NCBI GenBank assembly: GCA_965243165.1
Contig: OZ251535.1
Span: 868,001-932,000 of the forward strand
Source: CATQHD01 sp965243165
GTDB lineage: Bacteria > Actinomycetota > Acidimicrobiia > Spongiisociales > Spongiisociaceae
DNA length: 64,000 nt
Direction: 5' to 3'
This document shows positions 34,595 to 42,407 of the stretch, piece after piece; the first letter of the stretch is position 1, and every line of letters starts with the position of its first letter. Position numbers and translations under genes: made by a program. Below the pieces are notes generated by a model. The model did no database searches, was not told the DNA's origin, and saw only the letters and a program-made list of their open reading frames with translations.

Positions 34595-35656
34595 ATGGTG
34601 CAGACCCTGAGCCGGGGCGCCGTCAGCGATTACCTGGACGTCGAAGCCGAAGAGCGGCTCTACGACCAGATGCGGGAGCACTTCTGGCACCCGGTCGCCT
34701 ACTCCGACGAGCTGAAGGACGAACCCCAGGGGTTCACGCTGTTCGGCGAACGGCTGGTGGTGGTGCGGCTCGACGGTGCGCCCCGGGTGTTCGAGGACCT
34801 CTGCCGCCACCGAGGGTCGGCGCTCTCCCTGGGGAAGGTGATCGACGGCTGCGAGATCCGCTGCCCCTACCACGGATGGACCTACGACGCCGAGGGCCGG
34901 GTAACCAGGGTGCCGGCGCGGGAAGAGCTGTCCCCCGCCTTCGCCAACGTCCGGCTGCCTTCTTATCCGACGGTGGAGACCTCGGGGCTGATCTACACCG
35001 CGCTGGGCGACCCCAAGTTCCCGCCGCCGGCCATCCCCGAGCTCGACGACCCGAGCTACACCTTCATCCACCTCGACATCTACGAATGGGACTGCTCGGT
35101 GGGCCGCCGGCTGGAGAACTACTTCGACTTCTCCCACTTCGCCTGGGTCCACGACGGCATCCTCGGAGACAGCAATCAACCCCGCATCGAGGACTACGAA
35201 GTGCGGCGGACCGGGGGCGAGCTCCGGTTCACCGCCGGCCCGTTCGTCGAGTTCACCGACAACGTGAAGAACAACCCCGGAATGGACTCGGGCGAAACCT
35301 ACGGGGCCATGAAGGACTACCGGGTCTTCCTCCCCAACGCCATGAAGCTCAACAGCGCCGCCGGGGAGGTCGAAGACTACGTGCTGTGGGTGGCGGTGGC
35401 CCCGGTCGACCGGAAGCGGTGCCGCTGCTTCACCTACGTGGGCCGCAACTATCCGGGCGCCGACGACGACTTCAGGTCGTTCGCCCAGATGGTTACCGAC
35501 CAGGACCGCCCCGTAGTCGAGTCGCAGCGCCCCGAAGAGCTGCCCGCCGACCTAGCCGCCGAGATGCACGTCAAGGGCGCCGACCTGGGAACCCTCGAAT
35601 ACCGGCGCTGGCTGCTGGAGATCGCCAACGGCAGGATAGAACCAGGGGCTGACTGA
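34595..35656 (+). CDS. Rieske non-heme iron oxygenase alpha subunit (C)
   Basis: Encodes 353 aa. Rieske ligands CRH (C70, H72) and CPYH (C90, H93); iron site ENYFDFSHFAWVHDGILGD. Near-identical phrases with Rieske E at 38,390 (YEWDCSVGRRLENYFDFSHFA, AEMHVKGADLGT) show these two are sister paralogues. AGGAGG lies 10 bp before ATG. It ends the molybdenum hydroxylase operon, which suggests sequential oxidation of one substrate. A repeat of about 520 bp follows directly. Confidence 0.92.
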   Translation: MVQTLSRGAVSDYLDVEAEERLYDQMREHFWHPVAYSDELKDEPQGFTLFGERLVVVRLDGAPRVFEDLCRHRGSALSLGKVIDGCEIRCPYHGWTYDAEGRVTRVPAREELSPAFANVRLPSYPTVETSGLIYTALGDPKFPPPAIPELDDPSYTFIHLDIYEWDCSVGRRLENYFDFSHFAWVHDGILGDSNQPRIEDYEVRRTGGELRFTAGPFVEFTDNVKNNPGMDSGETYGAMKDYRVFLPNAMKLNSAAGEVEDYVLWVAVAPVDRKRCRCFTYVGRNYPGADDDFRSFAQMVTDQDRPVVESQRPEELPADLAAEMHVKGADLGTLEYRRWLLEIANGRIEPGAD

Positions 35657-35679
35657 ACTCCGGCCGGATGAGCAGCTCC

Positions 35680-36200
35680 CAGAGATCGGGGGTTGTGCTC
35701 ATCCCTGTTCGACCCGCACAAGCAGGCTCTTCCCCGGCAAGCCCCGGCCCGCGAAGGCCGAAGCCCCCGGTTTGTCATCCTCGTCCTCAACGCGACGGGC
35801 ATGTCACAACTGAGCTGAGCTGAGCGGTTGGACGAGGCGTGCGGAGGGAGGCCGTCATGAACACCGCTTCCGAGTCTGATCCTCCCCGGATCTGGGCCGC
35901 CTCTGGGTGAGGCCGGAGGATCGCAGCAGTCGGGTCCGCGAAATCTTCTCCGAACATACCCCTAGCCGGAAGCCCCGAAATTTGGTATACCTATTGGGCT
36001 GATGCACAAACACCGCCGCGAGTTCTGGAGAGGGCGGCGGTCAGAGACGGATCCCGTTCGTTCCGGCCCTTCGGGCCGGAGGCGGCCTCGTGCGGCCCGG
36101 CGGATTTTCGTTCAAGGAGGCGGCGGCGGGGGATGGGCCCGGGTTTGCCGGCGGAGTGGGCCGATTTTCGCGGACTCGATGGCGATTGGTTGGAGGGTAT
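35680..36200 (+). repeat. Long direct repeat, copy 1, with conserved stem-loops (gene-free)
   Basis: This 630-bp gene-free gap is filled mostly by a sequence repeated at 37,744-38,283 in the same orientation, with many substitutions and small indels. A near-identical core surrounds the palindrome GGTATACC (35,984-35,991). Two perfect 7-bp stems follow: CCGCCGC/GCGGCGG (36,013-36,040) and CCGGCCC/GGGCCGG (36,063-36,079). In the second copy both stems are intact but the loops differ in length (14 versus 15 nt, 3 versus 5 nt). Indels break every shared reading frame, so it is probably non-coding: a structured RNA, an untranslated region or the remains of a duplication. Edges are approximate. Confidence 0.7.
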
Positions 36201-36287
36201 TACCCACCTCACCCCTTGGAACTGCTCAGCTCACCTGGCTGTGATATTTGGGGAGGCGCCCCTGTTTGGGGGGAGGGGTTGTTCAGG

Positions 36288-37355
36288 TCAGGGCTCGTCT
36301 GCGCCGCCGGCGATTTCTTTGAGCCAGCGGCGGTATTCGACCGCCACTTGGTCGGCTCCTTTGATCTGTATTTCGGCGGAGAGGTCCATGGGGAGTTCCT
36401 CGGGGCGCTGGGACTGCACGATGGGGATATCCTGGCCGATCACCAGGGCGTTGAACTCGCGGAGCTCGCGGTCGGTTTGCTCGTCGAAGGCGTAGTCGCG
36501 GCCTTGGAGGGTGAAGCACCGGCTGGTCTTGGGGCCGGTGGGGCATACGGTGAAGAACAGCAGATAGCGTTGGTCCAGAGCCGGGATCCGGTGGTCGAGG
36601 AGGATCGTGTTGGGCATGAACAGCCGGTAGTCGATGTGGACGTCCACCGCCGCCTCCTCTCCGGCCCTGCCCGGCCCGCCCGATTCGGGCAGCAGCCGCC
36701 GCAGGCCGGGGTGCCGGAAGCGCAGTTCATGCCCTGCCCGCTCTATTGCGTGGTCGGGCACTTCGGGCCGGCTGCGATCTCCGAGGACTCCGTCATGGAC
36801 CCAGGCGAAGTGGGCGAAGTCGACGTAGTTCTCGATCCGCCTGGGCATCGAGCAGTTCCAGTCGTAGGGTTCGACTTCTATGACCCGAAAGCGCGGGTCG
36901 TCCAGGTGCGGGAACTCCGGCAGCGGGTGCCTCGGTTCGCCCGACATGCAAACCCAGATGAGCCCGGCCGCCTCGGCCGCCGCGTACTGGGTCAGCCGGG
37001 CCCGGGGCGGGATGCGGGCGCCGAAACGGGACGGGATCTCGACGCACATCCCGTCCGGGCCGTATTTCCAGCCGTGATAGGCGCAGCGGAGGCAGTCGTC
37101 TTCCACCCAGCCGAGGGAGAGGGCCGTCCCCCTGTGTACGCACAGGTCGCGGAAGGCCCGCACTTCTCCGCCGAGCCGGACCAGGACGATCTGCTCGCCC
37201 AACAGGGCGGCCGCCAGGGGTTTGCCGTCCGGGAGCCGCGACGCGTAGGCGACCGGATGCCAGAAGTCCCACAGCGCCCGGTACAGCCGTTCCTCGGCGG
37301 TGCGGTCGAAACGGATCTGGTCTTCGGTCACCGCATACTCGCGGGCGGCGGTCAT
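36288..37355 (-). CDS. Rieske non-heme iron oxygenase alpha subunit (D)
   Basis: Encodes 355 aa. Rieske ligands CVH (C72, H74) and CAYH (C91, H94), iron site NYVDFAHFAWVHDGVLGD. It is the close paralogue of Rieske A at 7,819, differing mainly in a short variable loop after residue 220 (RRLLPESGGPGRAGEEAA here). Unlike Rieske A it has no tautomerase partner. It is divergent from the ferredoxin gene, with 179 bp between the two starts including the dyad at 37,434. A long + strand reading frame over it is antisense and not real. Confidence 0.92.
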   Translation of the reverse strand: MTAAREYAVTEDQIRFDRTAEERLYRALWDFWHPVAYASRLPDGKPLAAALLGEQIVLVRLGGEVRAFRDLCVHRGTALSLGWVEDDCLRCAYHGWKYGPDGMCVEIPSRFGARIPPRARLTQYAAAEAAGLIWVCMSGEPRHPLPEFPHLDDPRFRVIEVEPYDWNCSMPRRIENYVDFAHFAWVHDGVLGDRSRPEVPDHAIERAGHELRFRHPGLRRLLPESGGPGRAGEEAAVDVHIDYRLFMPNTILLDHRIPALDQRYLLFFTVCPTGPKTSRCFTLQGRDYAFDEQTDRELREFNALVIGQDIPIVQSQRPEELPMDLSAEIQIKGADQVAVEYRRWLKEIAGGADEP

Positions 37356-37433
37356 GGCGGCCCCTCCCTCTGTCTCCCCGCCGCCAGCCTACTCCGCTCC
37401 TCTTTCCGCGCCTTCGGCCGGCCGCCGCCCAGA

Positions 37434-37464
37434 TATTGATATGATCTATATTGGATGAGATAAT
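37434..37464 (+). promoter_or_regulatory. Promoter TTGATA-N17-GATAAT with dyad TATTGATATGATCTATA (site 3)
   Basis: The -35 TTGATA (37,436-37,441) and -10 GATAAT (37,459-37,464) are each 5/6 matches at 17-bp spacing. The 17-bp dyad 37,434-37,450 (TATTGAT-ATG-ATCtATA, one mismatch) covers the -35. It drives the ferredoxin gene 71 bp downstream and may also affect the divergent Rieske D gene. Confidence 0.65.
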
Positions 37465-37534
37465 CTTGGGGTGGGCCGGTCCGGAGCGCCGCTATCATCT
37501 GGGGGGCAGGGCGCGGGTCAGAATGGAGGCAGAG

Positions 37535-37735
37535 ATGGCGACAGTAGAGCTCGATCATGCGGTGTGCATCGTTTCCGGAATGTGCGCTTCGGTCGCGCCG
37601 GATCTGTTCGAGGTGGCCGACGACAACAGCGCCGTCGTCGTGCTGAAGCCGGAGCTTCCAGACGAGCTGGCGGCCGAGGCCGAGAACGCCGCCGTCTGCT
37701 GCCCGGTGGAGGCGATAACCGTCCGCACCGGCTAG
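37535..37735 (+). CDS. Small one-cluster ferredoxin ([3Fe-4S]/[4Fe-4S])
   Basis: Encodes 66 aa from ATG 37,535, chosen because GGAGG lies 5 bp upstream; ATG 37,523 is an alternative. Cluster ligands follow the short actinobacterial pattern: CIVSGMC (C11, C17) and C56 before Pro in CCPVEAI, as in ferredoxins that serve cytochromes P450 and Rieske oxygenases. The position normally taken by a fourth Cys in 4Fe-4S proteins is Ser14, which favours a [3Fe-4S] cluster. It very likely carries electrons from the reductase at 39,508 to the Rieske proteins. It stands alone between Rieske D and the second long repeat. Confidence 0.88.
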   Translation: MATVELDHAVCIVSGMCASVAPDLFEVADDNSAVVVLKPELPDELAAEAENAAVCCPVEAITVRTG

Positions 37736-37743
37736 ATGGTTCC

Positions 37744-38283
37744 AAGGGATCGGGGGTTGCGCCCATCCCTGTTCGGGCCGCATACGCAGGCCCTTCTTCA
37801 ACAAGCCCCGGCCCGCGAAGGCAGGGTGCCCGGTTTGCCGCCTGCGTCCTCCAATGAGGCGGGCATGCCGAACTTCGATTCACCTGAGCTGAGCTGATCA
37901 GTTGGACGAGGTGGGCAGCGGAAGGCCGCCATGAACACCGCTTCCAAGCCGCCCTCCCTGGATATGGGCGCTCCCGGGTGAGGCCGGAGGATCGAAGCGG
38001 TCGAGAGTCCGCGAAAGTTCTCCGAACATACGTACCCCTAGACGGAAGCCCAGAATTTTGGTATACCTATTGGGCTGAAGCACAAACACCGCCGCGAGCT
38101 TCCGGAGAGGGCGGCGGTCAGAGACGGATCCCGTTCGGTCCGGCCCCTCTCGGGCCGGAGGCGGCCTCGTGCGGCCCGGCGGATTTTCGTTCAAGGAGGC
38201 GGCGGCGGGGGATGGGCCCGGGTTTGCCGGCGGTGGGGGCCGATTTTTCGCGGACTCGAGGGCTTCGGGTTGGGGGTTGGGTG
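37744..38283 (+). repeat. Long direct repeat, copy 2, with conserved stem-loops (gene-free)
   Basis: Second copy of the repeat at 35,680, in the same orientation. The palindromic core GGTATACC is at 38,060-38,067; stems CCGCCGC/GCGGCGG at 38,089-38,117 and CCGGCCC/GGGCCGG at 38,140-38,158. Both copies begin about 10-25 bp after a gene stop (ferredoxin here, Rieske C there). This copy ends about 105 bp before Rieske E, so it could be part of that gene's leader. No credible protein is encoded. Confidence 0.7.
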
Positions 38284-38389
38284 AGATGGAATCGAACTTC
38301 AAGTCATGGTTGTCACGGGCTTCTTGTCGGGTAACCTTGGAGTTGCGCATCTAGCTAGGTGTGATAAGCGGCATGGGGAGGAGGGACTG

Positions 38390-39511
38390 ATGACCGCGTT
38401 GTTGGATCAGGGCGAGAGGCTTCTGCACGGGGACGCCCAATCGGATCTGCAGGAGGTTCAGGGCGCCACCCAGCTCGATGTCGCGGGCGAGGCCCGCCTC
38501 TACGAGCAGCTGAAGAACTTCTGGCATCCGGTGGCTTTCTCCGAAGACCTGACGGACGAACCCCATCAGGTGACCCTCTTCGGCACCCGGCTGGCAGTCG
38601 CCCGCCTCGACGGTCAACCGCATGTGTTCGACGACATCTGCCGCCACCGGGGTTCATCGCTGGCCTTGGGCCGCATCGACGGCTGTTATCTGCGGTGCGC
38701 CTACCACGGCTGGGCCTACGACAAGGAAGGGACGGTCGTGGACATCCCCGCCCGCCCCGAGCTCAACGGAAAACTGAAGGCGCAACTGCCGGTGTATCCG
38801 GCGGTCGAATCCGGCGGCCTGGTCTGGACCTGCATGGGGGGCGGAGACCCGGTCTTCCCGCCCGCCGTGCTGCCTGAACTCGACGACCCCTCCTATCGGA
38901 TAATGCGGTGGGAACCCTACGAATGGGACTGCTCGGTGGGCCGCCGCCTCGAGAACTACTTCGACTTCTCCCACTTCGCCCACGTCCACCACGGGATACT
39001 CGGCGACCGAGACGATCCGGTGATCGCCGATTACGAGGCCTACCGGCAAGGGGGCGAGATCCGCATCAACGCCGGGCCTTTCCTCGAATACACCGACAAC
39101 CCGAAGAACGCGATGGTGTCGGGCGAGGGGGAGACCTACGATGCCTGGAAGCGCTACCGGGTGTTCATGCCCAACGCCATGTGGCTCGACAGCTCGGCCG
39201 GCCCCGACGGGCACTACATCCTCTTCGTGGCGGTCGCCCCGGTGAGCCGCAGGCGCACCCGTTGCTTCACCTTCGTGGCCAGGAACTACGGGTTCGACCA
39301 AGACGAGGAGTTCGACCGGATGCAGCGGCTCATCCTCGCCCAGGACCGCCCGGTGGTCGAGTCCCAGCGCCCGGAGGAGCTTCCCATCGAGCTGAGCGCC
39401 GAGATGCACGTCAAGGCGGCCGACCTGGGGACGGTCATCTACCGGCGCTGGCTCATGGAGATCGCCGACGGCGTCCTCGAGCTCGCCCCCGACTCAGCCC
39501 CCGCCGGGTGA
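38390..39511 (+). CDS. Rieske non-heme iron oxygenase alpha subunit (E)
   Basis: Encodes 373 aa from ATG 38,390, with GGGGAGGAGGG just upstream; an in-frame extension reaches into the repeat but has no similarity. Rieske ligands CRH (C84, H86) and CAYH (C103, H106); iron site ENYFDFSHFAHVHHGILGD, where the residue before the second His is His instead of the usual Trp-Val-His-Asp context. The N-terminus is about 18 residues longer than in the sister Rieske C. It is coupled by a 4-bp GTGA overlap to the ferredoxin reductase, which marks it as the best-supported complete oxygenase system here. Confidence 0.92.
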   Translation: MTALLDQGERLLHGDAQSDLQEVQGATQLDVAGEARLYEQLKNFWHPVAFSEDLTDEPHQVTLFGTRLAVARLDGQPHVFDDICRHRGSSLALGRIDGCYLRCAYHGWAYDKEGTVVDIPARPELNGKLKAQLPVYPAVESGGLVWTCMGGGDPVFPPAVLPELDDPSYRIMRWEPYEWDCSVGRRLENYFDFSHFAHVHHGILGDRDDPVIADYEAYRQGGEIRINAGPFLEYTDNPKNAMVSGEGETYDAWKRYRVFMPNAMWLDSSAGPDGHYILFVAVAPVSRRRTRCFTFVARNYGFDQDEEFDRMQRLILAQDRPVVESQRPEELPIELSAEMHVKAADLGTVIYRRWLMEIADGVLELAPDSAPAG

Positions 39512-40746
39512 GCGCTTCCCTCTCCGGTTCTTCCGTCCCTCCGGCGGTGGTCGTGGTCGGGGCGTCCCTCGGCGGCCTGCGCACGGTTTCCACCTTGCGC
39601 GGCCTCGGGTTCGAGGGCCGGATCACCCTGGTCGGCGACGAGCCGCATCTCCCTTACGACCGCCCGCCCCTCTCCAAGGAGGTGCTGACCGGAGAGAAGG
39701 AACCCGCCGACGCCTTCTTCCGCCCTTCCGAGTACTTCGAGGAGCAGAACATCGAGCTGCGGACGGGTGCCCGGGCGGTCGGGATCGACGCCGGGGCCCG
39801 CACCGTCCGGCTGGCCGGAGGCGAAGAGCTGGAGTACGGCGCGGCGGTGATCGCGACCGGCGCCCGGGCCCGCACCCTCCCCGGTGCGGAGGGGGTTCCC
39901 GGGGTGTATGTGATGCGCACCCTCGACGACGCCTCGGCCGTCCGCTCCTCGCTGGAGACGGCCCGCCGGTTGGTGGTGGTCGGGGCCGGTTTCATCGGCA
40001 GCGAGGTAGCGGCGAGCGCCCGGCGCCGGGGCGTGGAGGTCGTCGTTCTGGAAGCCGCCGACCAGCCGTTGGCCGCCGCCGTGGGCCGGGAGGTGGGCCG
40101 GCGGTGCGCCGATCTGCACGGCCGCTACGGGGCCGATCTTCGGTGCGGGGCGGGCGTGGCCGGGGTGAGGGAGGCGCCGGGCGGCGGCCTGGCCGTGGAC
40201 CTCTCCGACGGCGGCGAAGTCGGATGCGACGCGGTGGTGGTCGGGATAGGCGTGATCCCCAACGTGGAGTGGCTGGAGGGTTCGGGCGTCGAGACCGAGC
40301 GGGGGGCGGTGGTCTGCGACCGATATCTGCGCACCTCCTTGCCCGATGTCTACGCCGTCGGCGACTTGGCCTCGTGGGACAATCCCCGCTTCGGCCGCCG
40401 GATGCGGGTGGAGCACTGGACCAATACGGTCGAGCAGGCCGTTGCCGCCGTCCGCAACATCATCGCCGCCGCCGAAGGCAGAGACCCTTCCCCCTACGAG
40501 GGCATCCCCTACTTCTGGTCCGATCAGTACGGCCACCGCCTCCAGCTGGTGGGCCTAGCCTCCGACGACGCCGTGTTCGTAGACGATCCTCCCGGCGAGC
40601 CCGCCCTCTTGGCCCTCTATCGCGACAGAGACCGGCTGGTCGGCGCCTTCGCCATCGACCGAGTGTCCGCCCTGATGAAGCTCCGCCGCCTCCTTCTGGA
40701 AGGCGCCTCCTTCGACCAGGCCTTGGAGTTCGTCTCAGGCCTGTAG
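39508..40746 (+). CDS. NAD(P)H-dependent ferredoxin reductase (rhodocoxin/putidaredoxin-reductase type)
   Basis: Encodes 412 aa from GTG 39,508 within the Rieske stop. Two dinucleotide folds are seen: FAD site VVVVGASLGGLRTVSTLR and NAD site LVVVGAGFIGSEVAASARRRG, with VIATGARAR between and the second FAD motif DVYAVGDLASW, then the Reductase_C domain (YFWSDQYGHRLQLVG). This family reduces small ferredoxins for P450 and Rieske oxygenases. With the ferredoxin at 37,535 it probably serves several of the five Rieske proteins. Last gene before the tRNA. Confidence 0.92.
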   Translation: MSASLSGSSVPPAVVVVGASLGGLRTVSTLRGLGFEGRITLVGDEPHLPYDRPPLSKEVLTGEKEPADAFFRPSEYFEEQNIELRTGARAVGIDAGARTVRLAGGEELEYGAAVIATGARARTLPGAEGVPGVYVMRTLDDASAVRSSLETARRLVVVGAGFIGSEVAASARRRGVEVVVLEAADQPLAAAVGREVGRRCADLHGRYGADLRCGAGVAGVREAPGGGLAVDLSDGGEVGCDAVVVGIGVIPNVEWLEGSGVETERGAVVCDRYLRTSLPDVYAVGDLASWDNPRFGRRMRVEHWTNTVEQAVAAVRNIIAAAEGRDPSPYEGIPYFWSDQYGHRLQLVGLASDDAVFVDDPPGEPALLALYRDRDRLVGAFAIDRVSALMKLRRLLLEGASFDQALEFVSGL

Positions 40747-40753
40747 CCTCCCC

Positions 40754-40784
40754 TTGTGCACACCCCGCCGAAGTGTGCTATGAT
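40754..40784 (+). promoter_or_regulatory. Probable promoter of the initiator tRNA gene
   Basis: TATGAT (40,779-40,784) lies 12 bp before the mature tRNA start; TTGTGC 19 bp upstream is a weak -35. The spacer region contains GCACAC/GTGTGC inverted repeats. Confidence 0.45.
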
Positions 40785-40796
40785 GCCCTCCAGCGA

Positions 40797-40874
<78 letters not shown>

Positions 40875-40876
40875 GG

Positions 40877-40901
40877 CCCAGGGTACCGGCTCTGGGTCTT
40901 T
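40877..40901 (+). terminator. Weak terminator-like hairpin after the tRNA
   Basis: CCCAG (40,877) pairs with CTGGG (40,892) around a 10-nt loop and is followed by TCTTT. The stem is short; a contribution to tRNA 3' end formation is possible. Between it and the next gene (41,091) are a possible promoter (TTGTAA-N16-TAGATT, near 41,024-41,051) and a small dyad GTATG-CGTA-CATAC (41,058-41,071). Confidence 0.35.
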
Positions 40902-41090
40902 CCCGTTGCAAAGGCGCAGGTGAAAGGCATCACCGGGGCCTCCCGGGCCTTGGGCGTGTTCTGTGTTGCCTGTGCGTTGCCGGCGGGCGGTTGGTCAACT
41001 GGGCGGGCCTCCGACTTCCCCATTTGTAATGACACCCGTGTGTGTTAGATTGGGAAGGTATGCGTACATACGTTCGCAACAGGAGGGCCG

Positions 41091-42407
41091 ATGGCTAACC
41101 GCCGCCACGAGTTCTGCGATCCGATCCACGACTTCATCCGCGTCGACTCGGATGAGCGGCGGGTGATCGACTCACCGCCGTTGCAGCGTCTCAGGCACAT
41201 CCACCAGCTGGCGATGACCTACCTCGTGTATCCAGGCGCGACCCACCGCCGGTTCGAACACTCCCTCGGAACGATGGAACTGGCCGGGCGCGTCTACGAT
41301 GCCATCACGGATCCGTCGGCGGCGAATGACGAAGTACGCAAGGCATGTCCCGAGATAAAAGACAAATCGGAACTTAAATATTGGAGGCTCGTTGTCCGAT
41401 TGGCGGCCCTATGCCATGATATCGGTCATCTTCCCTTCTCCCACGCTACTGAGGAATTACTGCCTGATAGATGGTCACATGAGCGGTTGTCAAGGGAGCT
41501 CATCCTTTCCGATCTCTCGGACTTGTTTCAAAGGATGAAGCTCCAGGTGGACGCTGAAGATGTCGTCAAGTTGGCTGTTGGACCTACGAAGGCAAATGAC
41601 TTGTCGTATTCAACGTGGGAGACGATACTATCGGAAATTATTGTAGGTGATGCTTTCGGAGTAGACAGGATAGACTACTTATTACGAGATTCTTTGCATG
41701 TTGGGGTGGCATATGGCAACTTCGGCCACCACCGACTGATCGACACGCTCAAGATATTGCCGGTATCTGTAGATGATGCCAGTGGCAGAGAGTTGTCCCT
41801 CGGAGTAGAGTCAGGAGGATTACATTCAGCTGAGGCTTTGTTGATGGCAAGGTATTTTATGTACTCACAGGTCTACTTCCATCGAGTCAGGATGATATAT
41901 GATCAGCATCTGATCGATTTTCTTACCGAATGGCTAGAGGGTGGTCAATTTTCAGTTGATACTAATAAACACCTTGCAATGACAGATAACGAAGTAACAG
42001 CGGCAATCGTGAGTGTTGCCAGGGATAGGGCAAAGCCCGGGCATAACTGGGCTAAACGATTAGCGAGTAGAGAGCACTTTCGGTATCTTTATTCGCCTCC
42101 TCTTCAGCATTACAAGCGTAATCCGGACTCTGTGAAGATTCTTTACAAGGCTGCACGAGCTAGGTTTGGAGCAGATAAGGTAAAGATGGCTGAACGAAGA
42201 GACAAGGGAGGGAAAGTGGAGTTTCCGGTTATAGAGGGCCAAGATATAGTGTCCTCTATAGCAAAATCGGAGGTGCTTCAACGTCTCCCTGAAATAGACA
42301 AGGCATTTATATATGTAGATAAAAAGATATTTCCAGATGCAAAAACATGGCTAAAGAGAGAAAGCGAAAACCTACTCAACACAGAACTTGAAGGAAAGGA
42401 AGAATGA
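41091..42407 (+). CDS. HD-domain phosphohydrolase (YwfO/SAMHD1-like)
   Basis: Encodes 438 aa. HD metal ligands are visible: H57 in RRFEHSLGT, H109-D110 in LCHDIGHLPFSHATEE, and a later Asp in FGVDRIDYLLRDS. This layout is that of YwfO and SAMHD1-type dNTP triphosphohydrolases, which cleave nucleotides and in some cases restrict phage. AGGAGGGCCG precedes ATG. The first 80 codons are GC-rich like the flank, then base composition turns clearly AT-richer, so the island boundary lies inside this gene. Its stop overlaps the YwgA-like gene (ATGA), a pairing also known from Bacillus subtilis (ywfO with ywgA). Confidence 0.85.
   Translation: MANRRHEFCDPIHDFIRVDSDERRVIDSPPLQRLRHIHQLAMTYLVYPGATHRRFEHSLGTMELAGRVYDAITDPSAANDEVRKACPEIKDKSELKYWRLVVRLAALCHDIGHLPFSHATEELLPDRWSHERLSRELILSDLSDLFQRMKLQVDAEDVVKLAVGPTKANDLSYSTWETILSEIIVGDAFGVDRIDYLLRDSLHVGVAYGNFGHHRLIDTLKILPVSVDDASGRELSLGVESGGLHSAEALLMARYFMYSQVYFHRVRMIYDQHLIDFLTEWLEGGQFSVDTNKHLAMTDNEVTAAIVSVARDRAKPGHNWAKRLASREHFRYLYSPPLQHYKRNPDSVKILYKAARARFGADKVKMAERRDKGGKVEFPVIEGQDIVSSIAKSEVLQRLPEIDKAFIYVDKKIFPDAKTWLKRESENLLNTELEGKEE

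Noticed and set aside
36090..37439. Long open frame on the + strand (449 codons) across Rieske D, beginning in repeat 1
   Set aside because: It is antisense to a clear Rieske protein with conserved ligands. The similar start in repeat 2 (38,169) only reflects nucleotide identity of the repeats; the frames diverge afterwards.
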